A stretch of 24,615 bases of DNA from Candidatus Nanopelagicales bacterium. GTDB lineage: Bacteria > Actinomycetota > Actinomycetes > S36-B12 > UBA5976. A program made the translations under genes and the position numbers. The stretch lies in the NCBI GenBank assembly GCA_023257525.1, contig JALRCB010000005.1, positions 1-24,615 on the forward strand. Reading direction: 5' to 3'. The first letter of the stretch is position 1. Each line of letters opens with the position of its first letter. A model generated the notes under the pieces. It did not search any database, was not told the DNA's origin, and saw only the letters and a program-made list of their open reading frames with translations. Positions 16,537 through 23,254 of this stretch are shown in pieces.

Positions 16537-16573
16537 CTCGGACCAGACTGGAGAATCGTGTCCAAGGTCCGAG
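16537..16573 (+). promoter_or_regulatory. Hairpin enclosing the infB ribosome site and start codon
   Basis: CTCGGACC (16537-16544) is perfectly complementary to GGTCCGAG (16566-16573). The 21-base loop holds the Shine-Dalgarno sequence TGGAGAA (16549-16555) and the GTG start (16558-16560). The right arm lies in infB codons 3-6. Such a stem could control ribosome access to infB. Confidence 0.5.
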
Positions 16574-19278
16574 TGTATGAGCTTGCAAAGGCGCTAGGCG
16601 TCGAAAGCAAAGACATCATTTCAAAGCTTGAAGAAGTTGGTGAGTACGTCAAGTCGGCATCGTCGACAGTCGAAGCTCCCGTTATTCGTCGTTTACATGA
16701 CAAGTTTCCTGAATTAAAAGAAGCAGCAGCGAAAGCGCCTGCACCTGCAAAGAAAGCACCTGCTAAAAAAGCAGCCGCTCCAGTCGATGCTGCTCCAGTT
16801 GAAGTGAGCACCCCAACGGAAGCTCCAGTTCAGTCGAGTGCAAGTGATGCTCCTGCGCAGCCTCCGACCTCAGTAGCACCAGTTAGTGAAACACCTGCAG
16901 CACCGGCAAGTCCGACAGCAGGCGCAACACCTGGACCTCGACCAGGCGGACCACGTCCAGGTAACAATCCATTTACTTCAGTACCGCGTCCACCTCGTGC
17001 TGGAAACAATCCATTTACTTCGGGAAGTGCCGGACCACGTCCAGGCGGCGGCGTAACTGGAGCACCTCGTCCAGCTGGCGCTCGTCCCGGCGGACCAGGT
17101 CGTCCAGCCGGAGATCGTCCCGGTGGTTTTGGCGGACAACGTCCAGGCGGACCAGGTCGCCCAGCCGGCGATCGTCCCGGTGGTTTTGGCGGACCTCGTC
17201 CAAGTGGAGATCGTCCCGGTGGCTTTGGTGGACCTCGTCCAGCCAGTGCCGGTGGTGGGTTCGCAGGTGCAGGTGCACCAGGTGGAGCGCCAGGTGGCGC
17301 ACCAGGCGGCAGACCAGGTGGTCGACCAAATTCAACCGGTGGCCGCGGCAATACTGCAGGAGCTTTCGGAAAATCTGGTGGCCGTCCATCAAAGGGTCGT
17401 AAGTCAAAGCGCGCAAAGCGTCAAGAGTTCGACAACATGATGGCTCCTGTCACAGGGGGTTCATCTGTGGCAATGGGTCGCGGCGATGCAATTCGTCTAG
17501 CCCGTGGATCATCACTTAGCGATTTTGCCGACAAGATTAATGCTGAGCCAGCCTCACTAGTTCAGATTCTTTTCAAAATGGGTGAAATGGTTACAGCCAC
17601 TCAGTCTGTTAACGAAGAAACTCTGCAGCTACTTGGCGCTGAATTGAATTACGAAATTCAAATCATTTCGCCAGAGGATGAAGATCGCGAACTTCTTGAG
17701 TCTTACGATCTTGAATTCGGTGATGAAGGTGACGATGCAGATCTAGTAATTCGTCCACCAGTCGTTACCGTTATGGGTCACGTTGATCATGGTAAAACTC
17801 GATTGCTTGATGCAATTCGCCAAACCAATGTCATCGAACGAGAAGCTGGCGGAATCACACAGCACATTGGTGCTTACCAAATTCATCACGTTCACGAAGG
17901 CATAGAACGCGCCATTACATTCATCGATACCCCAGGTCACGAAGCGTTTACAGCAATGCGTGCTCGTGGCGCGCAGGTAACTGACATCGCGGTTCTGGTA
18001 GTCGCTGCAGATGACGGCGTGAAGCCTCAAACAATTGAAGCCTTGAATCATGCTCAGGCAGCGAACGTTCCAATTGTGGTAGCAGTTAACAAGATTGATA
18101 AAGAAGGTGCTGACGCTACTAAGGTTCGTGGCCAGTTAACTGAATACGGTTTAGTTCCGGAAGAGTATGGTGGCGACACAATTTTCGTTGATGTATCTGC
18201 AAAGAACAGCCTCAACATCAATGAACTTATTGACTCAATTTTGTTGACCGCTGATGCAGGTCTAGATCTTCGAGCTAATCCAGTTCAGGATGCACAGGGT
18301 GTTGCAATTGAAGCCAACCTTGACCGCGGTCGTGGACCAGTGGCAACTGTTTTGGTACAACGCGGAACCCTTCGTCCAGGAGATTCAATCGTGGTGGGCG
18401 ACGCATTTGGTCGCGTTCGAGCCATGATGGATGAAAATGGAGAGCCGGTAAAGGAAGCTGGACCTGCTCGCGCAGTTCAGGTTCTTGGACTCACTTCGGT
18501 ACCAGGTGCTGGTGACAGTTTCTTGGTTGTTGCTGAGGATCGCATTGCTCGCCAGATCGCGCAGTCTCGCGGTGCTCGTGAACGTAATGCTGAATTGGCG
18601 GCCCGGCGTGGACGTCACACTCTCGAAGATGTGCTTAAGGCACTCGAAAAGGGTGAAGTCGTTGAACTCAAGATCATCATCAAGGGTGACGTTTCCGGTT
18701 CGGTCGAAGCTCTTGAAGATGCCTTGCTGAATATTGACGTTGACGATGAGAACGTAATCTTGCGCGTCATTCACCGAGGTGTTGGTGCGATCACTGAAAA
18801 CGACGTTTCCTTGGCAGCAGCATCTGATGCCATGATCATCGGATTCAACGTTCGACCTGAAGGTAAGTCTCGTGACTTGGCTGACCGGGAAAATGTTGAG
18901 ATTCGCTACTACAACGTTATCTACGGCGTAATCGATGACATTGAATCTGCGCTAAAGGGAATGCGTAAGGCTGAATATGAAGAAGCAGAACTAGGTTCAG
19001 CTGAAGTTCGCGACGTATTCCGCTCCAGCAAATTTGGAAACATTGCAGGTTGCATGGTTCTTAATGGTGAAATCAAGCGCAAAGCAAAAGCCAGATTGGT
19101 ACGCGACGGAGCAGTTGTCCAAGCTGACCTATCAATCGACACTTTGCGTCGATTCAAGGATGACGCGACTGAAGTTCGTGAAGGTTTTGAGTGCGGTATC
19201 GGACTTGGATCATTTAACGACATCAAGGTCGGCGACATCATCGAAACATTTGAAATGCGTGAAATAGTGCGCAGTTAA
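16558..19278 (+). CDS. infB: Translation initiation factor IF-2
   Basis: 906 residues. An IF2 N-terminal domain (RVYELAKALGVESKDII) comes first. Next is a long low-complexity Ala/Pro then Gly/Pro/Arg linker (about residues 60-285), and a basic patch GRKSKRAKRQEFDNM. A second IF2N domain (about 305-365) follows. The GTPase domain has GHVDHGKT (407-414), DTPGHEAFTAMRARG and NKIDK, followed by domains II, III and IV typical of IF-2. It brings initiator fMet-tRNA to the 30S subunit. GTG at 16558 is chosen from the TGGAGAA site three bases upstream and from the IF2N alignment. The linker DNA contains imperfect 57-base repeats. The stop codon lies in the loop of a strong hairpin. Confidence 0.97.
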   Translation: MSKVRVYELAKALGVESKDIISKLEEVGEYVKSASSTVEAPVIRRLHDKFPELKEAAAKAPAPAKKAPAKKAAAPVDAAPVEVSTPTEAPVQSSASDAPAQPPTSVAPVSETPAAPASPTAGATPGPRPGGPRPGNNPFTSVPRPPRAGNNPFTSGSAGPRPGGGVTGAPRPAGARPGGPGRPAGDRPGGFGGQRPGGPGRPAGDRPGGFGGPRPSGDRPGGFGGPRPASAGGGFAGAGAPGGAPGGAPGGRPGGRPNSTGGRGNTAGAFGKSGGRPSKGRKSKRAKRQEFDNMMAPVTGGSSVAMGRGDAIRLARGSSLSDFADKINAEPASLVQILFKMGEMVTATQSVNEETLQLLGAELNYEIQIISPEDEDRELLESYDLEFGDEGDDADLVIRPPVVTVMGHVDHGKTRLLDAIRQTNVIEREAGGITQHIGAYQIHHVHEGIERAITFIDTPGHEAFTAMRARGAQVTDIAVLVVAADDGVKPQTIEALNHAQAANVPIVVAVNKIDKEGADATKVRGQLTEYGLVPEEYGGDTIFVDVSAKNSLNINELIDSILLTADAGLDLRANPVQDAQGVAIEANLDRGRGPVATVLVQRGTLRPGDSIVVGDAFGRVRAMMDENGEPVKEAGPARAVQVLGLTSVPGAGDSFLVVAEDRIARQIAQSRGARERNAELAARRGRHTLEDVLKALEKGEVVELKIIIKGDVSGSVEALEDALLNIDVDDENVILRVIHRGVGAITENDVSLAAASDAMIIGFNVRPEGKSRDLADRENVEIRYYNVIYGVIDDIESALKGMRKAEYEEAELGSAEVRDVFRSSKFGNIAGCMVLNGEIKRKAKARLVRDGAVVQADLSIDTLRRFKDDATEVREGFECGIGLGSFNDIKVGDIIETFEMREIVRS
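17089..17236 (+). repeat. Imperfect tandem repeat in the IF-2 linker
   Basis: A unit beginning GGCGGACCAGGTCG recurs at 17089 and 17146 with a 57-base period (19 codons, encoding a GGPGRPAGDRPGGFGG-type unit). A third, shorter copy has its GATCGTCCCGGTGG core at 17209, 39 bases after the previous one, so it lacks six codons. It lies within the Gly/Arg-rich IF-2 linker and preserves the frame. Confidence 0.8.
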
Positions 19279-19294
19279 TTCTGCGCACTATTTT
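19262..19294 (+). terminator. Terminator-like hairpin overlapping the infB stop
   Basis: AAATAGTGCGCAG (19262-19274) pairs perfectly with CTGCGCACTATTT (19281-19293), giving 13 base pairs around a six-base loop that contains the TAA stop. The descending arm ends in four Ts. It resembles an intrinsic terminator with a short U-tract, or a partial terminator or processing site, since rbfA follows 43 bases after the stop. Confidence 0.55.
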
Positions 19295-19321
19295 CGTGAA
19301 TAGAAATCTAGGGAGCTCGAC

Positions 19322-19753
19322 ATGGCAGATGCAGCAAGAGCACGTAAATTGGGTGAAAGATTCCAAGAAATCGTTGCCGAAACTCTGGAGCTTAAAGTTA
19401 AAGATCCACGTCTTGGGTTTGTAACAGTAACCAGTGTGCGAGTTTCTGCAGACTTACGTGAAGCCACCGTTTTCTACACAGTGTTTGGCGATGAGGCAGA
19501 AGCAACAAGCTCAGCTGCAGCGCTAGATTCAAGCAAGGGCTTAGTTCGTAGTGAAATTGGGAAGCGCACTGGTATTAAGTTCACACCGACTGTGGAATTC
19601 ATTCGTGATGCATTGCCAGAAAATGTTCGCGTGATTGATGACTTGCTACAAGAGGCAGCAATTGCTGACAAAGCAGTTCATGAACAGGCTGCTCGGGCTC
19701 GTTTTGCCGGTGATGCTGATCCATATCGCAAATCTGATTCAGCATCTGAGTAG
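19322..19753 (+). CDS. rbfA: 30S ribosome-binding factor A
   Basis: 143 residues. It has the RbfA fold signatures: RARKLGERFQEIVAETLELKVKDPRLG in pieces across residues 5-31, VTVTSVRVSADLREATVFYTV, then GLVRSEIGKRTGIKFTPTVEF and the closing ENVRVIDDLL. RbfA is a KH-type protein that helps mature the 30S head and 16S rRNA 5' end and acts in cold adaptation. ATG at 19322 has an AGGGAG ribosome site six bases upstream. The preceding hairpin at the infB stop may uncouple its expression from infB. The next gene starts six bases after its stop. Confidence 0.95.
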   Translation: MADAARARKLGERFQEIVAETLELKVKDPRLGFVTVTSVRVSADLREATVFYTVFGDEAEATSSAAALDSSKGLVRSEIGKRTGIKFTPTVEFIRDALPENVRVIDDLLQEAAIADKAVHEQAARARFAGDADPYRKSDSASE

Positions 19754-19759
19754 GCACCC

Positions 19760-20755
19760 ATGTCTTCGTTTGCACCAATACCAGAGTGGGATAAAGCTGT
19801 TTCAGCAATCTCCGACTCCAAAAGCGTATTGTTGCTCGCGCATGTCACTCCTGATGCTGATGCGTTAGGTTCTGCGCTTGGACTTGGACTAGCACTGCAA
19901 GGTATGGGCAAGGAAGTTCAAGTAACAGTTGGTGAGGTTGGATTTACCACACCAGAATCATTGAGTTTCTTGCCGGGAACTGAATTGATTCGCATGCCAG
20001 AGGAATTGAATCAAGCGGATCTTGTTATCTCATGTGACGTGTCATCAGATTCCCGACTGGGTTCGGCAAAGTCCATTTTGGATGCTGCCAAGGTTTCCAT
20101 TGCAATTGACCACCATCCGTCATTTACTGGATTTGGCACAATTCACCTGGTTGACCCCAAGGCAGCAGCAACAGCCGAGATAATTCTTGAACTAATAGAT
20201 CGACTTGAATTACCGATCACTAAAGAGATTGCTAGTGCCATTTACTCCGGTCTCACAACTGATACTGGTTCGTTCAAATATCAATCAACTACTTCGCACA
20301 CCCTGCGCACCGCAGCTCGATTACTCGATACTGGAATTGATAGCGCGAAGTTGTCGCGATTGCTTTTTGATGACGAACCACTAGCAGCGCTTGTGATGAT
20401 GGGTGATGCAGTTAGCCGAGCGACACTGGTCTCCACGGCAGTTTCCGGTCAAGGCCTCGTTTACACCTCAGTTTCAATAGAACAGAGGCCAGGTTTAGAT
20501 GAGATGGCGGTTGAACGAGTAATTGAAGCTCTGCGAAAAACTTCTGAAGCAGAAGTAGCTGCAGTTTTGAAACAAGCCGATGACGGACATTGGAAAGTAT
20601 CACTTCGAAGTAAGACCTCGATCGATGTTGGTGCAGTTGCAAACGAATTAGGTGGCGGCGGCCATAAGTATGCATCGGGATATAGCTCAACACGTGATCT
20701 TGATTCGACCATTGCTCAGTTAATCGCTGCACTTGACGCAATTAGCGTGAACTAG
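19760..20755 (+). CDS. nrnA: DHH/DHHA1 phosphoesterase, NrnA-like oligoribonuclease/pAp phosphatase
   Basis: 331 residues. The DHH domain has HVTPDADALGSALGL near residues 28-42, SCDVSSDSRLGS near 94, the DHHPSF motif near 119, and TDTGSFKYQST near 167. The C-terminal DHHA1 domain ends with LGGGGHKYASG near 297. NrnA-type enzymes degrade short oligoribonucleotides and dephosphorylate 3'-phosphoadenosine 5'-phosphate; in actinobacteria this gene regularly lies between rbfA and truB. Some relatives hydrolyse cyclic dinucleotides, and sequence alone does not exclude this. The ATG at 19760 lies six bases past rbfA. Confidence 0.92.
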   Translation: MSSFAPIPEWDKAVSAISDSKSVLLLAHVTPDADALGSALGLGLALQGMGKEVQVTVGEVGFTTPESLSFLPGTELIRMPEELNQADLVISCDVSSDSRLGSAKSILDAAKVSIAIDHHPSFTGFGTIHLVDPKAAATAEIILELIDRLELPITKEIASAIYSGLTTDTGSFKYQSTTSHTLRTAARLLDTGIDSAKLSRLLFDDEPLAALVMMGDAVSRATLVSTAVSGQGLVYTSVSIEQRPGLDEMAVERVIEALRKTSEAEVAAVLKQADDGHWKVSLRSKTSIDVGAVANELGGGGHKYASGYSSTRDLDSTIAQLIAALDAISVN

Positions 20756-20772
20756 ATTCAGTTGAGTTTGCT

Positions 20773-21654
20773 GTGAACATAGAAGGTATTGTGCTGGTCG
20801 ATAAACCAGCGGGCCCAACATCCCATGACGTAGTTGCCAAGATGCGTAAGTTGTTCAACACTCGCAAAGTTGGACATGCTGGCACTTTAGATCCAATGGC
20901 AACTGGCATGTTAGTAATCGGAATTGGACGAGCCACTAGATTGCTTGGATATTTCACTGCGCACGATAAAGAATATTTTGGGACAATCCGACTCGGTATC
21001 TCAACAACAACCGATGATGCCCAAGGCGAACTTGTCACTAAAGTTTCAGCCAGTCACATCACCGAGTCTCAAATTATTGAAACAGTTCGTGACTTTCGTG
21101 GTCCGATAATGCAGCAGCCAAGTGCTGTTAGTGCCATAAAGATTGATGGTGAACGCGCCTATTCAAGGGTTAGAAATGGTGAAGAGATCAGCATTCCGCC
21201 ACGAAGCGTAATGATCAACGATCTAGAGATAGTTTCTATCGACAAGTTGCCTGAATTAGATGTCATCGATGTCAGAGTTCGAGTCTTATGCAGCGCTGGA
21301 ACTTACATCAGGGCTTTAGCTAGAGACATAGGTAAGCAGCTTGAAGTCGGGGGACACTTAACAGAATTAAGGCGAACGCGCTCCGGAGTTTTTGACTCCA
21401 TGACCTCGCTAGAAATGCTGCAAGAAAAACCAGAAATCATGGACTTGGCAACAGCGGTCAAGGCCGGCTTCCAACATATTGTGTTAACTGAAGAACAAGC
21501 AAGCAAGGCTGTTAACGGAGTAAGACTCTCGGCACCAGCAGATCTAGCTTCAGGCCACGTTGGTCTGATTTCGCCGGATGGCAGGGCGATTGGATTGTTT
21601 GATAATTCCGACTCAGTGCTTCATCCATTGGTAGTGTTTGCAACTAATGAGTAG
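20773..21654 (+). CDS. truB: tRNA pseudouridine(55) synthase
   Basis: 293 residues. The N-terminal signature DKPAGPTSHDVV is followed by RKVGHAGTLDPMATGML with catalytic Asp40, then QQPSAVSAIKIDGERAYSRVRNGE split across residues 114-138 and CSAGTYIRALARDIG near 175. It isomerises uridine 55 in the T-loop of tRNAs. The start is GTG at 20773; no better start exists, and the GxTSHD motif is at the expected distance from it. A C-terminal extension of about 60 residues continues to the stop. ribF overlaps its end by eight bases. Confidence 0.95.
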   Translation: MNIEGIVLVDKPAGPTSHDVVAKMRKLFNTRKVGHAGTLDPMATGMLVIGIGRATRLLGYFTAHDKEYFGTIRLGISTTTDDAQGELVTKVSASHITESQIIETVRDFRGPIMQQPSAVSAIKIDGERAYSRVRNGEEISIPPRSVMINDLEIVSIDKLPELDVIDVRVRVLCSAGTYIRALARDIGKQLEVGGHLTELRRTRSGVFDSMTSLEMLQEKPEIMDLATAVKAGFQHIVLTEEQASKAVNGVRLSAPADLASGHVGLISPDGRAIGLFDNSDSVLHPLVVFATNE

Positions 21655-22558
21655 CCCAAATGTTCCAGTTGTTGTCACCATCGGTGTCTTTGATGGAGTC
21701 CATGCTGGCCACCGTCAGGTACTTGGTATCGCAAAAAGTATCGCCAACAGCATCAACGGCACTCTAACTGCAGCTACGTTTGATCCACCGCCCAAGGCAT
21801 TTCTGCGACCAGATTCATTTGCCGGATTACTTACCCTTCCGCAGCGACGCGCAACGCTGCTTCTGGAAAACGGCGTGGATCACGTTGAGACTTTGAAATT
21901 CACAGATGCAATGGCACACATGTCCAGCGAAGAATTTGTAGAGGACATATTGATAGGTGCCTTGAATGCGCAAGTAGTTATTGTGGGTAGAAATTTTCGA
22001 TTTGGACATGGTGCCAGTGGCACAGTTGAAACACTTCAAGAACTGGCAAAGAAGTTTGGATTCGAAGTTCGCATTGTTGACTTAGTTGGTGACTCAACAG
22101 CATGGTCATCAACTCGAATTCGCAATGCGATCTTGAAGGGACACGTTGAAGGCGCAAACGGCCTATTGGGTCGAGCGCACCGAGTTTCAGGCGAAGTGGT
22201 TCATGGTGATCATCGAGGAAGAGAAATCGGATATCCAACGGCAAACATCGATGTTCAGGGCGGACTATTGATTCCTTCTGATGGCGTTTATTCAGGTTTA
22301 CTTTGGATAGATGGCGTAGCCCACAGTTCTGCAATCAGCGTGGGCACTAATCCAACATTTGACGATGTAGTTAATCGCCGAGTTGAGGCTTACGTAATTG
22401 GTGAATCTGGCCTGGACCTATATGGCAAAGTCGTTGATTTGGACTTCGTCTCGCACATTCGGGACATGGAGAGCTTTGCTGGCATCCCAGAATTACTCGA
22501 AGCAATGGATCGCGACGTGGAAACTGCCAAAGCTGACCTGGAAAAGTACCTGAATTAG
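21647..22558 (+). CDS. ribF: Bifunctional riboflavin kinase/FAD synthetase
   Basis: 303 residues. The N-terminal FMN adenylyltransferase domain has TIGVFDGVHAGHRQVL near residues 9-24, FRFGHGASGT near 116 and SSTRIRNAI near 158. The C-terminal riboflavin kinase domain has HGDHRGREIGYPTANI near 187-202 and SVGTNPTF near 228. It converts riboflavin to FMN and then FAD. ATG at 21647 is chosen because it overlaps the truB stop (ATGAGTAG), typical of coupling. A TTG nine bases upstream would also be in frame but lacks support. The truB-ribF-rpsO order is standard. Confidence 0.95.
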   Translation: MSSPNVPVVVTIGVFDGVHAGHRQVLGIAKSIANSINGTLTAATFDPPPKAFLRPDSFAGLLTLPQRRATLLLENGVDHVETLKFTDAMAHMSSEEFVEDILIGALNAQVVIVGRNFRFGHGASGTVETLQELAKKFGFEVRIVDLVGDSTAWSSTRIRNAILKGHVEGANGLLGRAHRVSGEVVHGDHRGREIGYPTANIDVQGGLLIPSDGVYSGLLWIDGVAHSSAISVGTNPTFDDVVNRRVEAYVIGESGLDLYGKVVDLDFVSHIRDMESFAGIPELLEAMDRDVETAKADLEKYLN

Positions 22559-22571
22559 GGCGCAATCTCAC

Positions 22572-22617
22572 GATTTCGCGGTACCTATTGCACGAAATCC
22601 ATGGATTTCGCGGTACC
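22572..22617 (+). repeat. Direct repeats and 18-bp palindrome upstream of rpsO
   Basis: GATTTCGCGGTACC occurs identically at 22572-22585 and 22604-22617, 32 bases apart, close to three helical turns. Between and overlapping them is the perfect palindrome CGAAATCCATGGATTTCG (22593-22610). The first copy's GATTTCG can also pair with CGAAATC at 22593-22599, so RNA folds could alternate. It lies 13 bases past the ribF stop and 110 bases before rpsO, without a T-run, so it is not a classical terminator. Confidence 0.75.
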
Positions 22618-22650
22618 CACCCTTAACTGTTAGCCTTACAACACAGACGA

Positions 22651-22727
22651 ATGAGGGGCGGGCGCCCCACATCTCGTGTCACATCTAAAGATCTACGGAT
22701 CTGTTCGCGCCCGAGAGGAAAAAATCT
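22651..22727 (+). promoter_or_regulatory. rpsO leader with stem-loops, candidate S15 autoregulatory region
   Basis: GGGGCG/CGCCCC (22655-22668 region) forms a GC-rich hairpin. AGATC/GATCT with a TACG loop follows at 22689-22702. The ribosome site GAGAGGAA (22713-22720) precedes ATG at 22728. S15 commonly represses its own mRNA through leader structures in several phyla, including Actinobacteria. Assignment here is inference from position and stems. Confidence 0.4.
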
Positions 22728-22997
22728 ATGCCATTGGAATCTGCAGTAAAGCAGGCCATCATCGCTGAACACGGCACAAAGCCTGGCGATACCGGAAGCC
22801 CAGAAGTCCAAATTGCCTTGATGACACAGCGCATCAACGATCTAACCGGACACCTAAAAACTCATAAGCATGATCACCACAGCCGTCGCGGTTTGCTACT
22901 GCTTGTTGGTCAACGTCGTCGTCTACTTGATTACTTAACCAAGACAGACATCAACCGATACCGCGCGATTATCGAAAAACTCGGTATCCGCAGATAA
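22728..22997 (+). CDS. rpsO: 30S ribosomal protein S15
   Basis: 89 residues, the standard length. Features include GDTGSPEVQIALMTQRI near residues 24-40, LKTHKHDHHSRRGLL near 44-58 (the 16S rRNA-binding helix-loop), and QRRRLLDYL near 63-71. S15 binds the three-way junction of the 16S central domain early in assembly. ATG at 22728 is preceded by a good GAGAGGAA ribosome site. It is followed by a 245-base structured gap and pnp, the conserved rpsO-pnp pair. Confidence 0.97.
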   Translation: MPLESAVKQAIIAEHGTKPGDTGSPEVQIALMTQRINDLTGHLKTHKHDHHSRRGLLLLVGQRRRLLDYLTKTDINRYRAIIEKLGIRR

Positions 22998-23023
22998 CTT
23001 TTCGTGCGCTTCTTAGGAAGTGA

Positions 23024-23210
23024 GCTGTGCCGATTTCGTGTTGGCACAGCAAGCACAAAATCAAGACTCGCAGTTTTGCGATAACCGCGGATAGCACGCA
23101 CATTCGAGCAGTTTGGTCGGTCCTCGGTAGTGAAGTTCGGCTCAATGAGCCGCGCTTCTCGATCGAAGATCGACATGTGATTTGAATGCATTTCACTCGT
23201 TAGAAGTGCA
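23024..23210 (+). promoter_or_regulatory. Structured pnp leader, possible actino-pnp RNA
   Basis: Four stems are visible in the rpsO-pnp gap: GCTGTGCC/GGCACAGC (23024-23031 with 23043-23050); GAAGTTCGGCTC/GAGCCGCGCTTC (23132-23143 with 23147-23158, one mismatch, AAT loop); TCGATC/GATCGA with GAA loop (23159-23173); and TGCATTTC/GAAGTGCA (23187-23194 with 23203-23210). Actinobacterial pnp genes are known to carry a conserved leader RNA, actino-pnp. I cannot confirm the consensus without a covariance search. PNPase mRNAs are also typical RNase III targets. Confidence 0.5.
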
Positions 23211-23228
23211 GTGTTATCCCTTTATGAA

Positions 23229-23254
23229 GAGGGAGGTTACCCATGGAGGGTAAC
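23229..23254 (+). promoter_or_regulatory. pnp ribosome site and start-codon hairpin
   Basis: The Shine-Dalgarno sequence GAGGGAGG (23229-23236) lies six bases before ATG at 23243. GTTACCC (23236-23242) pairs perfectly with GGGTAAC (23248-23254), leaving the five-base loop ATGGA, so the start codon is exposed in the loop of a stem that begins at the last base of the ribosome site. Confidence 0.55.

Larger units (their letters stand above)
16217..16557 (+). other. 341-base gene-free stretch: structured infB leader
   Basis: No reading frame with coding character is present, and there is no remnant of ylxR. The stretch contains a possible promoter near 16258-16284, small hairpins (GATAC..GTATC, ACTTG..CAAGT), three successive stem-loops between 16422 and 16499, and the left arm of a hairpin around the infB start. 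With the promoter as drawn, the infB 5' leader would be about 265 bases long. It is unusually long for this compact chromosome, where most gaps here are under 20 bases, and may be a cis-regulatory RNA. Confidence 0.6.

Noticed and set aside
17089..17236. CRISPR-like repetitive array
   Set aside because: Repeats are in-frame coding units within infB, with no unique spacers.
16830..17416. Long minus-strand open frames opposite the IF-2 linker (up to 173 codons)
   Set aside because: They are the complement of a GC-rich repetitive Gly/Pro/Arg coding region, with Pro-rich low-complexity translations, no ribosome site and a firmly identified gene on the plus strand.
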